The notes: generated from the letters alone by a model not told the origin. A stretch of 8,491 nt of DNA from an uncultured Fretibacterium sp. (GCA_937911045.1 CALEPX010000089.1:1-8491); one strand, 5' to 3'; shown: positions 1 through 5,464, numbered from the stretch's first letter. Translations and numbers: made by a program.

Positions 1-1
1 A

Positions 2-67
2 AGCGAGCTTATCGAGGGAATTGACGCAGATTATCTTTTGGCAGATAGGGGCTATTACAATAATTAG
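2..67 (+). pseudogene. C-terminal-side fragment of an IS5-type transposase (remnant)
   Basis: The reading frame is open from the window edge to a TAG at 65-67 and encodes a stretch ending LLADRGYYNN. The pattern 'LI.GI.AD.LLADRGY' is typical of the region around the second catalytic aspartate of IS5-family DDE transposases, where 'ADKGYDS/ADRGYDT' is usual; here the D after GY is replaced by Y and a stop follows six residues later. No frame from 68 to 142 shows the rest of the catalytic domain (the basic YKxRHxxE region), so this is an incomplete gene rather than a functional transposase. The upstream part lies outside the window. An alternative is a chance similarity over only 21 residues, hence the modest confidence. 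Confidence 0.45.
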
Positions 68-142
68 CTGAAGTTGCCTATCTAAAAAATTTTTCTGAGC
101 ATTTCGCAAGTGCAAAGAAGATAAAAAGAAAGGCGGTATTTA

Positions 143-418
143 ATGTATACAAAAGGAAGTTGGTATTACGCTAACGGTTATGTCAGGGCACGCTCAAAGG
201 ATCAGCGGAAAAACGGAATAATTCTTGCAGCTACAACGTGTGCTGAAACGTACGAGGAACAACAGGCGAACGGAAGATTGATGGCGGCGGCACCAGAACT
301 ATACGAACTCGTTTTAGACGAGTTGCGCGGTGAGGCAGGCGGTATTCTTAGCTTTGCACGTGAAGGTAAGATAAGAAAAATAATCAATCGTATTAGCGGT
401 GAGGAGACACAAGCATGA
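143..418 (+). CDS. Small phage protein, NARLI-motif family, copy 1 (91 aa)
   Basis: Function unknown. The start ATG has a good ribosome binding site (AGGCGG at 131-136, six bases upstream). The protein begins with a short beta-rich segment around W7-Y8, then carries the motif QQANGRLMAAAPELYELV in mid-protein, followed by a helical basic C-terminus. A motif of the form NA[RK]LI.AAPE.[LY]E.L is very common in small proteins of tailed phages, which is what supports a real gene. It is followed by a second member of the same family, with a 4-base ATGA overlap that implies translational coupling. A third, broken member is at 2247-2526. All three are 90-91 residues when repaired, so they are likely duplicates of one ancestral gene. 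No catalytic residues can be assigned. Confidence 0.8.
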   Translation: MYTKGSWYYANGYVRARSKDQRKNGIILAATTCAETYEEQQANGRLMAAAPELYELVLDELRGEAGGILSFAREGKIRKIINRISGEETQA

Positions 419-687
419 GTAAGTTCGCACAAGGCCCGTGGATATTTGATGATGAGTACATTTTCACGGCAAATAGAGGTATGATGATTGCTGAGGTAAT
501 GGCTGTTAGAGAAAAGGAGTTTAATGCTAATGGTCGCTTAATCGCCACCGCGCCGGATATGTATAACTTTATCAAGAAAGTAGCTATTTGGGCGCATTAC
601 TATCTTGACAGCCGTTTTGTAAATCTTTTTCAAGAGGCGCAAGAGCTACTGGCGCGGATCGACGGGGAGGAGGAAAAACATGAGTGA
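415..687 (+). CDS. Small phage protein, NARLI-motif family, copy 2 (90 aa)
   Basis: Paralogue of the preceding gene, of unknown function. The N-terminus has the pattern GPWIF....IFTANRG.MIAEV and the middle carries FNANGRLIATAPDMYNFIK, aligning with copy 1 at the same distance from the start. The C-terminal third is helical and acidic. The ATG lies inside the stop of copy 1 (ATGA overlap), preceded by GAGGAG at 401-406, so the two are probably translated together. The gene in turn overlaps the Lar-type gene at 680 by eight bases. The pattern (aromatic residue, short strands, 'IAEV', then NARLI helix) is seen again in the broken copy at 2247. No enzymatic motif is visible. Confidence 0.8.
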   Translation: MSKFAQGPWIFDDEYIFTANRGMMIAEVMAVREKEFNANGRLIATAPDMYNFIKKVAIWAHYYLDSRFVNLFQEAQELLARIDGEEEKHE

Positions 688-886
688 GGAATTAAAGCCG
701 TGCCCGTTCTGTGGGTCAAATGCACGATTAGAAGAAAAAACTGACTGTGAATATCGAAGTCTTTATCGTATTGCTTGTGTCTACATTGGCTGTGGTGTCG
801 CAACGCAATGGCACTACGACTATAACTCTAATGATAGTGTTCGCAAAGTAATTGCTATATGGAACACTAGGGAGAGGCAACGATGA
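680..886 (+). CDS. Lar-type restriction alleviation protein / zinc ribbon (68 aa)
   Basis: Small zinc-ribbon protein of the Lar family. The N-terminal signature MSEELKPCPFCGS carries the first cysteine pair (C8, C11), the second pair is in CVYIGCG (C33, C38), and the conserved tail is IAIWNTR. Length and layout match the family, whose founding member from Rac prophage relieves type I restriction by host EcoKI; most phage members are annotated by similarity only, and this one may bind nucleic acid or protein without any anti-restriction role. A strong purine-rich site (GGGGAGGAGG, 664-673) precedes the ATG, and the gene overlaps both neighbours. A second intact copy is at 3045 and a decayed one at 2800. 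Confidence 0.85.
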   Translation: MSEELKPCPFCGSNARLEEKTDCEYRSLYRIACVYIGCGVATQWHYDYNSNDSVRKVIAIWNTRERQR

Positions 887-1041
887 AGGCTAAACCACGA
901 ACGAGAACGCCGAAACTACAACGCTTACTTCGTAGGCATAAGGATTGGCAACGACGCTTTGAGCGTGCTTTCAAAACGTCAAAGCTCTATGAAGTTTTAA
1001 TGGAAGGGAATTATATCAATGACAAAGGCAAAACCGCTTGA
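883..1041 (+). CDS. Small basic hypothetical protein (52 aa)
   Basis: A 52-residue frame that starts with the ATG overlapping the Lar stop (ATGA, 883-886) and ends at TGA 1039-1041, overlapping the next gene by 23 bases. The ribosome binding site is GGGAGAGG at 870-877. The N-terminal half is very basic (MKAKPRTRTPKLQRLLRRHK), consistent with a nucleic-acid contact or simply a small phage protein; the C-terminal half is neutral. No family is recognised. Its tight fit between two other genes, filling an otherwise empty stretch, with a proper ribosome binding site, supports it as real. Confidence 0.65.
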   Translation: MKAKPRTRTPKLQRLLRRHKDWQRRFERAFKTSKLYEVLMEGNYINDKGKTA

Positions 1042-1222
1042 CCGCCTGAAACTCACGCAAGAGAAAATGGCAATGCGTGAACAACAGCGACAACGGAAAA
1101 ACTTAACTGCTGTAATTTTGGGAAATCATAAAGAGCTAAAGCCTGAAGTGATTGTACAAAAAGAAAATTCACCATTCTTAAAAATGCGCGCGGAACAAAG
1201 CCTAATGGTATGGAAGTTTTAG
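1019..1222 (+). CDS. Hypothetical protein (67 aa), coupled to DUF3310 gene
   Basis: Unrecognised small protein. The N-terminal half (about residues 10-27) is charged and glutamine/arginine rich and probably helical (EKMAMREQQRQRKN). The start has GGAAGGG at 1002-1008. The last 13 bases overlap the ATG of the DUF3310-like gene in a different frame. Because that DUF3310 protein lacks its usual N-terminus, this frame could be the displaced N-terminal part of the same original gene after a frameshift, or just an independent overlapping gene; the sequence does not show the family's HPxHY motif here, so neither can be proved. Confidence 0.55.
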   Translation: MTKAKPLDRLKLTQEKMAMREQQRQRKNLTAVILGNHKELKPEVIVQKENSPFLKMRAEQSLMVWKF

Positions 1223-1410
1223 ACTTCACAAACGCTTTTAACCTCAATTTTAATCTGGGAAACGTTGTAAAGTACATCGTTAGAGCCGGACACAAAGAGG
1301 GAGAAGACGCTATCGAAGCTATCAACAAAGCTAACATGTATCTCATGCAAGAGCTATTGCGTGTAGCCAAAAACGAAGCCAGAGAACAAACTGAACAATC
1401 ACAGGAATAA
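1210..1410 (+). CDS. DUF3310-like protein, N-terminally short (66 aa)
   Basis: The core FNLGNVVKYIVRAGHKEG followed by DAIEAINKANMYLMQEL matches the DUF3310 family (often called SaV-like), in which 'GIEVIDVIEA....FNLGNAIKYI.RAG.K....DL.KA..YL..E' is conserved. These are small phage proteins sometimes labelled nucleotide kinases without firm evidence. The family normally has an N-terminal segment with HPxHY before the 'GMEVLDF' seen here. In this copy ATG 1210 falls inside that motif, and the same frame upstream (back to a TGA at 1144) encodes TKPNGMEV but no start codon. No good ribosome binding site precedes 1210, so translation may depend on coupling to the upstream gene. It is either N-terminally truncated or frameshifted. 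Confidence 0.65.
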   Translation: MEVLDFTNAFNLNFNLGNVVKYIVRAGHKEGEDAIEAINKANMYLMQELLRVAKNEAREQTEQSQE

Positions 1411-1419
1411 CGCTGGGGC

Positions 1420-1439
1420 TCTAGCCTCCGGCTTTTTTA
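1420..1439 (+). terminator. Weak intrinsic terminator-like hairpin
   Basis: The intergenic stretch after the DUF3310-like gene contains AGCC-TCC-GGCT followed by TTTTTT, a four-base stem with a three-base loop and a six-T tract. An alternative pairing, GGCT-CT-AGCC, lies just upstream. The stem is short, so termination would be partial at best, letting a fraction of transcripts continue into the next gene. Confidence 0.35.
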
Positions 1440-1454
1440 GAAAGGAGAAAGCAC

Positions 1455-1715
1455 ATGCCAAAAACTTTAGACTTAACCGGCCAGCATTTTGGACGGCTCA
1501 CTGTCGTTAAAAAAATCGCGCCGTCGACATGGGAATGTATCTGCTCCTGCGGGAACACCACAACAGCAACCACTTCAATACTACGCTCCGGAGGAAAACA
1601 ATCTTGCGGTTGTCTTAATCGAGAGAACCACGAACGCATGAGATCTCAATGGAGGTTTAAAAATGGGAGTAACACTATTAACATCGCCAAAACACTTAAA
1701 AGATATGGAGCATAA
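1455..1715 (+). CDS. AP2/HNH-type N-terminal zinc ribbon, probably truncated (86 aa)
   Basis: The N-terminus DLTGQHFGRLTVVKK, then W26-E-C28-I-C30-S-C32-G and SCGC (C51, C53), is the zinc-ribbon module that precedes AP2 or HNH domains in many phage homing-endonuclease-like and AP2 DNA-binding proteins. Here only this module is present. From about residue 70 the frame runs through the start of thyX in another frame, and the thyX ribosome binding site (GGAGG, 1651-1655) lies inside it, so the last ~17 residues are probably not native. The ribosome binding site AAAGGAG at 1441-1447 is good. The gene may be a stand-alone ribbon or the 5' stub of a longer endonuclease gene cut by a deletion that brought thyX close. 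No nuclease residues are present. Confidence 0.65.
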   Translation: MPKTLDLTGQHFGRLTVVKKIAPSTWECICSCGNTTTATTSILRSGGKQSCGCLNRENHERMRSQWRFKNGSNTINIAKTLKRYGA

Positions 1716-2254
1716 CTCCGCTTACGCCATGCTTATGTGCCACGCAAACACAGAGAAGCTCAAAGATGAGGCTCCGTGCATGTTCTTTGAGAAGGCTATC
1801 AAGTCAGGACATGAGAGCATTCTCGAACACATAACGTTGACTTACGAGGTTAATAACCTCTCACGTGCTTGCTTGCAAGAACTGGCACGACATAGGCACA
1901 TCAGCCTAAGCGTGGAAAGTACGCGGCACACACTAAGAAAAAAAAATATTTAATGATGAGTGGTATCTAAAAATGCTTAATGAAATGGGTCATTTACAGA
2001 GTCTTTCGCTTCAGACATTTAGAGGCATTGCTGAAGGATTGCAATACGCTTCCAACGACGAGCTGAAATACTTCATTCCCGAATGGTGGCCGATAAACCT
2101 CGTCATGACCGTGAACATCAGGGAGTTACGCCACATTGTGAGACTTCGCACAGCTCCTGCTGCTCTCGCAGAATTTCAGGCATTGGCACTCTCTTTCGTT
2201 TCAGCGTTACCGGACGATTTTAAATATCTTTTGGAGGATTGTGTTTATGAATAA
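1663..2254 (+). pseudogene. thyX: FAD-dependent thymidylate synthase ThyX, interrupted by one frameshift
   Basis: ThyX makes dTMP from dUMP with methylene-tetrahydrofolate, FAD and NADPH; phages carry it to raise thymidine supply for replication. Frame 1 (from ATG 1663, GGAGG at 1651) encodes GHESILEH and the signature RHRHISLSVESTRH (R76-H89), matching RHRxxSxxxxSxRY except that the final Y is H. It ends at TAA 1951. The +1 frame continues seamlessly as IFNDEWYLKMLNEMG and carries the C-terminal RHIVRLRTAPAAL motif to TGA 2254. Removing one A from the A9 run at 1938-1946 would give one protein of 196 residues, within the family range. As it stands the N-terminal 96 residues and any product from ATG 1973 (93 aa) are separate. 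Cause may be a real mutation, transcriptional slippage or a sequencing error. Confidence 0.88.
1938..1946 (+). repeat. A9 homopolymer at the thyX frameshift
   Basis: Nine consecutive A residues sit exactly where the thyX frame must shift by +1 to continue. Runs of this length are prone to replication slippage, RNA polymerase slippage and sequencing miscounts. With eight A residues the gene would be open. Confidence 0.8.
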
Positions 2255-2526
2255 ATGGCATTTACAGGGAACGATCATTCTTGATGATGATAAATATCCT
2301 GTTGCGGAAATTTTTAAGGAGCGAAACGATTGGGATTACAATGCGCGCTTAATTGAGAACGCTCGATCCTAATCTTTATATGATTGGATACGCCAAGCCA
2401 AACGGAAGAAGTTCTGCGAGAATTAAATCAAGAAATTTACCGCTTTGTCCAAACATTGACGAAGCTCAGAAATATCTTGATGAGTATGCTGAAAGAAACA
2501 AACTAATGGAGGCCATCAATGACTAA
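2247..2526 (+). pseudogene. NARLI-motif family, copy 3, broken by a probable 4-bp insertion
   Basis: ATG 2247, overlapping the thyX stop region by eight bases and preceded by TTGGAGG at 2231-2237, opens a frame (MNKWHLQGTIILDDD..., with VAEIF and DYNARLIENA) that stops at TAA 2370 after 41 residues. In the +1 frame the sequence continues from PNLYMIGYAKPNG to IDEAQKYLDEY and stops at TAA 2524. Deleting four bases (readable as CGAT, TCGA or GATC, within 2362-2367) joins them as ENA-PNLY, restoring the A-P-[END]-[LM]-Y motif of the paralogues at 143 and 415, and gives 91 residues against 91 and 90. This numerical fit supports a broken gene over two independent small ORFs. The downstream frame has only a TTG at 2353 or an ATG at 2380 as possible starts. 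Confidence 0.7.
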
Positions 2527-2803
2527 TCGTGAGAAATTTATATTGCTTGCTGAAAACGATGTGAAAGCGTTAAGAATAATGAGCGATGAAAGGTTCGTTG
2601 AATGGATGACACACGGCGGATTTCATTGGGGAGCAATATTTCAGTACTTTGCGCTTACGAACGGCTACGAAGGTTTTGTCAGAATAGACGAAAAGAAGCA
2701 ATTAGTTGGTTGGCTGAATGAGGAAGCAAAATTTAGTGCTTGTGAAGCACTTGATTTAGCGAAACAGGTTCATGAATTTTATATTGACGGAGGAATGCAA
2801 TGA
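2519..2803 (+). CDS. Hypothetical phage protein (94 aa)
   Basis: Unrecognised. The ATG has GGAGG at 2508-2512 and overlaps the end of the broken gene upstream by eight bases; its own stop overlaps the next start (ATGCAATGA). The protein starts MTNREKF, common among small phage proteins, and has an aromatic-rich middle (WMTHGGFHWGAIFQYF), then a short strand pair around VRIDEKKQLVGWLN and a C-terminal helix (ACEALDLAKQVHEFY). No cysteine clusters, membrane segments or catalytic signature are visible, so a soluble small accessory protein is the most that can be said. Confidence 0.7.
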   Translation: MTNREKFILLAENDVKALRIMSDERFVEWMTHGGFHWGAIFQYFALTNGYEGFVRIDEKKQLVGWLNEEAKFSACEALDLAKQVHEFYIDGGMQ

Positions 2804-3045
2804 CTGAGACGCTGAAGCCTTGTTCGTTTTGGAAATCGGAAAGAATGAAGAAAATAACAGTTTTGTTTGTATTGTATTGGCTAGTAGTTGTTTATTCTGG
2901 TAGTAGCGGTCGCCGCATATTTAAGACTGTTGAAAAGCCAGAATTTATTTATGAGGGACGATGGATTCGTTCCATTAACAAAGATGGCGATGAGGTTTAT
3001 ATCTCTGCAGGTTCAACGGTGATATTCTGGGAGGAGAAAAAATAA
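2800..3045 (+). CDS. Decayed Lar N-terminus fused to a small membrane/secreted segment (81 aa)
   Basis: The first 15 residues, MTETLKPCSFWKSER, align with the Lar start MTE.LKPCPFCGSE of the genes at 680 and 3045, but the second zinc-ligand cysteine is W11 and the glycine is K12, so this knuckle cannot bind metal. From M16 the protein changes character: MKKITVLFVLYWLVVVYSG is a typical signal/membrane segment with basic N-terminus and hydrophobic core, followed by a short soluble tail rich in strands. The native start of that part may be ATG 2845 (weak GGAAAG upstream), whereas ATG 2800 has a strong GGAGGA at 2789-2794. It looks like a recombinational fusion in which the Lar start and ribosome binding site now drive a membrane protein. 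Function unknown. Confidence 0.6.
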   Translation: MTETLKPCSFWKSERMKKITVLFVLYWLVVVYSGSSGRRIFKTVEKPEFIYEGRWIRSINKDGDEVYISAGSTVIFWEEKK

Positions 3046-3245
3046 TGACTGAAAAACTGAAACCGTGCCCGCTCTGTGGAAGCAAGTTAATACTTAATAC
3101 TCCAGCAGATATAATGGGGTCGAGAATATTATTTATGAAATGCGGGAATCCTGAATGCGGTGCAGTCGTGAGTTTTGCGAATAAAATTTGCGATACGAAT
3201 CCGCCTGATACTATTAAGTACTGGAACAGGAGGGCTTATGAATGA
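3045..3245 (+). CDS. Lar-type restriction alleviation protein / zinc ribbon (66 aa)
   Basis: Second intact Lar-type protein. MTEKLKPCPLCGS holds C8 and C11; KCGNPECGAVVSF holds C33 and C38 at the same positions as the copy at 680; the tail IKYWNRRA is the family's conserved end. The predicted role is a small zinc-binding accessory protein, by analogy to Rac prophage Lar possibly modulating host restriction, although that activity cannot be read from sequence. The start shares one base with the stop of the fused gene upstream and has GGGAGGAG at 3029-3036. It overlaps the next gene by four bases. Confidence 0.85.
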   Translation: MTEKLKPCPLCGSKLILNTPADIMGSRILFMKCGNPECGAVVSFANKICDTNPPDTIKYWNRRAYE

Positions 3246-3451
3246 CTGAATATGATAGATTGGTTCTCGCGGAGAAGACTTGCCACACTATCGAAGTAAG
3301 AGAGAAGGCCACTGGCAAAGAGGGCGTTGCGAATACCTGTGAAGACGGAGTGCGAGTCTTTTATGGAGCTGATGACGGCAGCGATGATAAAACTGTAAGT
3401 CCAGAAACATTCAGTCGTGATTTTGAAGTCATCGCAGAAATTGAGCACTAA
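3242..3451 (+). CDS. Hypothetical protein (69 aa), probable small beta-rich fold
   Basis: Unrecognised small protein. It overlaps the Lar stop by four bases (ATGA) and has AGGAGGG at 3228-3234. The sequence reads as alternating short strands and turns (TIEVREKATGKEGVANTCEDG, then VRVFYG, DDKTVSPETFSRDFEVI), acidic overall, reminiscent of SH3-like small domains, but this is only a visual impression. A lysine/glycine loop and the closing 'SPETF..DFEVI' are typical of small phage regulatory or inhibitor-like proteins. No cysteine pairs or membrane segment. Confidence 0.65.
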   Translation: MTEYDRLVLAEKTCHTIEVREKATGKEGVANTCEDGVRVFYGADDGSDDKTVSPETFSRDFEVIAEIEH

Positions 3452-3465
3452 GGAGGAGAATTAAT

Positions 3466-3717
3466 ATGAAGCCTGAAGACTACACGGTTGAGTATTGTCC
3501 TTATTGTGATCAAGAGGTTGCAATTCGCAGTAAAGGCATAACAGCTTGCCCCGAATGCGGCAAACCGCTGGCTCCTTGTTCAGTTTGCTTTGACGAAGAA
3601 AGGCATTGTTCCACGTGTCCGTATGGGTGTCATGAAAATGCAGAAGATGAGTTTATACCGATTACCAATCCGCCTATGGCTGAAGACAAAATTATTTTCG
3701 CTTGGGCGAATAGTTAA
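3466..3717 (+). CDS. Cysteine-rich zinc-binding protein (83 aa)
   Basis: Nine cysteines are arranged as consecutive knuckles: CPYC (C11, C14), CPECG (C28, C31), CSVC (C38, C41), then C48, C51 and C55 in HCSTCPYGC. The first four form a classic zinc ribbon; the remaining ones could bind a second metal. After residue 56 the tail is acidic and without structure that I recognise. Proteins of this sort are common in phage and conjugative accessory regions and are presumed nucleic-acid or protein adaptors; no enzymatic residues are seen. The start has AGGAGGAG at 3451-3458, seven bases upstream. It stands a few bases clear of both neighbours rather than overlapping. Confidence 0.75.
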   Translation: MKPEDYTVEYCPYCDQEVAIRSKGITACPECGKPLAPCSVCFDEERHCSTCPYGCHENAEDEFIPITNPPMAEDKIIFAWANS

Positions 3718-3729
3718 GGAGAACAAAAA

Positions 3730-4137
3730 ATGATTAAGAATTATAATCCTCGACCTTTTGAGCAGGCTAATTCGTTTCCGAGTTACGTAACTGTTACGGA
3801 GCGATATGAACTTCTTGCTCAGACAAAAAACGGTTACGTTATTACGCTTGCCAAACTCACAATCGGAAAATCAGTTAGTGCGGGCAACCCGTTGACGCAT
3901 GTTTTATTTGAGAGCTTCAATGATCATGGCGAGCGGACAGCAGTCGCGAGAACACGTGTAAGCGGTTATGAACGAGTTTTCAGCGCAGTTATAAATACCA
4001 TGATGGAAGTCGGAGTAGAATTTGAATCTATTACTCCGTGTCATTCTGAGATGATGCTGATAGCACTTGGAACTTGGATTCAAGCTAAAAATCCAGACAT
4101 TGCTCAATATAAAATCGTGTCACAAAATTGTCATTGA
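3730..4137 (+). CDS. Hypothetical phage protein (135 aa)
   Basis: Not recognised as a named family. The start has AAGGAG at 3716-3721. The middle alternates strands (YVITLAKLTIG, THVLFESFNDHGERTAVAR), followed by a helical region (YERVFSAVINTMMEVGVEF) and a C-terminal helix ending KIVSQNCH. It resembles the fold pattern of small alpha/beta phage accessory proteins, with no metal-binding or catalytic signature. It is soluble by composition. It follows the cysteine-rich gene by 12 bases and precedes the 154-residue gene by 23 bases, consistent with one operon. Confidence 0.7.
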   Translation: MIKNYNPRPFEQANSFPSYVTVTERYELLAQTKNGYVITLAKLTIGKSVSAGNPLTHVLFESFNDHGERTAVARTRVSGYERVFSAVINTMMEVGVEFESITPCHSEMMLIALGTWIQAKNPDIAQYKIVSQNCH

Positions 4138-4160
4138 CACGCCATTAAGGAGGAATTAAA

Positions 4161-4625
4161 ATGACAGCATCGAAAATTATGAATGTGCCAATGCGTCTTC
4201 ATTTAGAAATTCGTAAAAAATGCAATTTCTTTTGGCTCAGAGACATTCGAGCGGTAGACATAAGTCAATGCTGCGCTAAGTGCTTCATCGGAGACAAAGA
4301 CAACAGGGTTTATTATGGGACGTTGAATAAGTCAAGTGCTATCATAGATATTGACGTGAAGCAACATCCTGCTGCAAAAGCGTATTATCTTTGTGGCCTG
4401 AGCGAAGGTTTTGAATGGGCGCAAAACACTCATGTTGCGTTTGTACCAGACAGTAACTCAGAAATTCATATTGATAATGACAAAATTAAGCTCGACATTA
4501 CAAATGCACGACGCATCAACTTCTGGGATTACAAACCCCAACCGTCTGGATATTTTACTCAGCAACAACGGACGTGTCGTAACTGGATATTCGCCAATTA
4601 TATCAAGGACGGTATGCCTTTATGA
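4161..4625 (+). CDS. Hypothetical protein (154 aa) coupled to DUF1848 gene
   Basis: Unrecognised protein. The start has AAGGAGGA at 4147-4154; internal M7 and M11 are less likely because of spacing. It has a cysteine group DISQCCAKC (C37, C38, C41), plus C21 and C78, and an aromatic-rich C-terminal half (RRINFWDYKPQPSGYF, then NWIFANYIKDG). There are no membrane segments. Its stop overlaps the DUF1848 start by four bases (ATGA), so the two are probably made in fixed ratio and may act together. The clustered cysteines could bind iron or zinc, which would suit a partner of a possible iron-sulfur protein, but this is inference. Confidence 0.7.
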   Translation: MTASKIMNVPMRLHLEIRKKCNFFWLRDIRAVDISQCCAKCFIGDKDNRVYYGTLNKSSAIIDIDVKQHPAAKAYYLCGLSEGFEWAQNTHVAFVPDSNSEIHIDNDKIKLDITNARRINFWDYKPQPSGYFTQQQRTCRNWIFANYIKDGMPL

Positions 4626-5458
4626 TAGTGAGCGCGAGCAGACGAACAGATATTCCAGCATTGTTTTCGGAATGGTTTTATAATCGGGTAAAGGCAGGAT
4701 TTGTCCTCCTGAGAAATCCTTACAATTTTCATCAAGTCGGGCGTGTTACTCTCACGCCTGACAAGGTGAAAGGTTTTGTTTTCTGGACAAAGAATGCTGC
4801 TCCGATGCTTCTACGTATTCATGAACTTGAGAGTTTCAAGTATTACTTTCAGTTTACGATTACTGCGTACGAGAAAGATATTGAGAGAAATGTTCCTAAT
4901 AAGCAAGAAGTTGTTATTCCTGCGTTCAAAAAGCTCGGTACCGAGAAAGTGATTTGGCGTTATGATCCAATTCTCATAAACGAGCGGTATACTTGGGATT
5001 ATCACATACGAGCTTTTACCAAGATAGCTGAAGAACTGGAAGGCTTCACGCATAAAGCGGTTATGAGTTATGTTGACGCATATCGCGGTGTTAATCTCAC
5101 GGCAATCGGCGTTAAGCAAATGACATTAGAGCAACAGCGCGAAATGGCACAACAGCTTGCAGAGATTGCAATGAAGCATGGAATTAAATTGACAGCTTGT
5201 GCTGAAAACGTAGGCTTGCCGTTTGCACGGTGCATTGATGCAACAATGTTTGGGTTAAAGAAGTCAAAAGATAACAGTCAACGCGGACTTTGCACTTGTG
5301 ACGAAAGCATAGACATTGGAGCATATAACACATGCACTAATGGTTGCGCTTATTGTTACGCAAACCATTATGGTTATAAAAAGCCTATAATTGACCCGAA
5401 TTGTGATTTACTTGGAGATCCGTTGACAGGTAACGAGAAAATCAAACAGCGTAATTAA
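4622..5458 (+). CDS. DUF1848 family protein, possible iron-sulfur/radical-SAM-like enzyme (278 aa)
   Basis: The N-terminus MIVSASRRTDIPALFSEWF with RNPYN and VKGFVFWTKNAAPML is diagnostic of DUF1848, and the C-terminal LCTCDESIDIGAYNTC...CAYCYAN is its other conserved block. Length is close to the family's usual 280-310. The C-terminal block contains C238-x3-C242-x2-C245, the spacing of the 4Fe-4S motif of radical SAM enzymes, plus C224 and C226 just before. DUF1848 has no established reaction; the barrel-like alternation of strands and helices (VFWTKN, FQFTITAY, VIWRYDPI, AVMSYVD, LTACAEN) is consistent with a TIM-barrel-like fold. The start overlaps the upstream stop; AAGGAC at 4605-4610 is a weak ribosome site, so coupling is likely. 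A terminator follows directly. Confidence 0.88.
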   Translation: MIVSASRRTDIPALFSEWFYNRVKAGFVLLRNPYNFHQVGRVTLTPDKVKGFVFWTKNAAPMLLRIHELESFKYYFQFTITAYEKDIERNVPNKQEVVIPAFKKLGTEKVIWRYDPILINERYTWDYHIRAFTKIAEELEGFTHKAVMSYVDAYRGVNLTAIGVKQMTLEQQREMAQQLAEIAMKHGIKLTACAENVGLPFARCIDATMFGLKKSKDNSQRGLCTCDESIDIGAYNTCTNGCAYCYANHYGYKKPIIDPNCDLLGDPLTGNEKIKQRN

Positions 5459-5464
5459 TAAAGG

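Noticed and set aside
20..66. Possible promoter before the first small gene (TTGGCA at 38-43 with TAATTA, or TACAAT at 56-61)
   Set aside because: The hexamers match poorly at correct spacing; TACAAT has no -35 at 16-18 bases.
4411..4683. 90-residue + strand frame inside the 154-aa and DUF1848 genes
   Set aside because: Overlaps two well-supported genes in another frame, has no ribosome site and shows no protein-like motifs.
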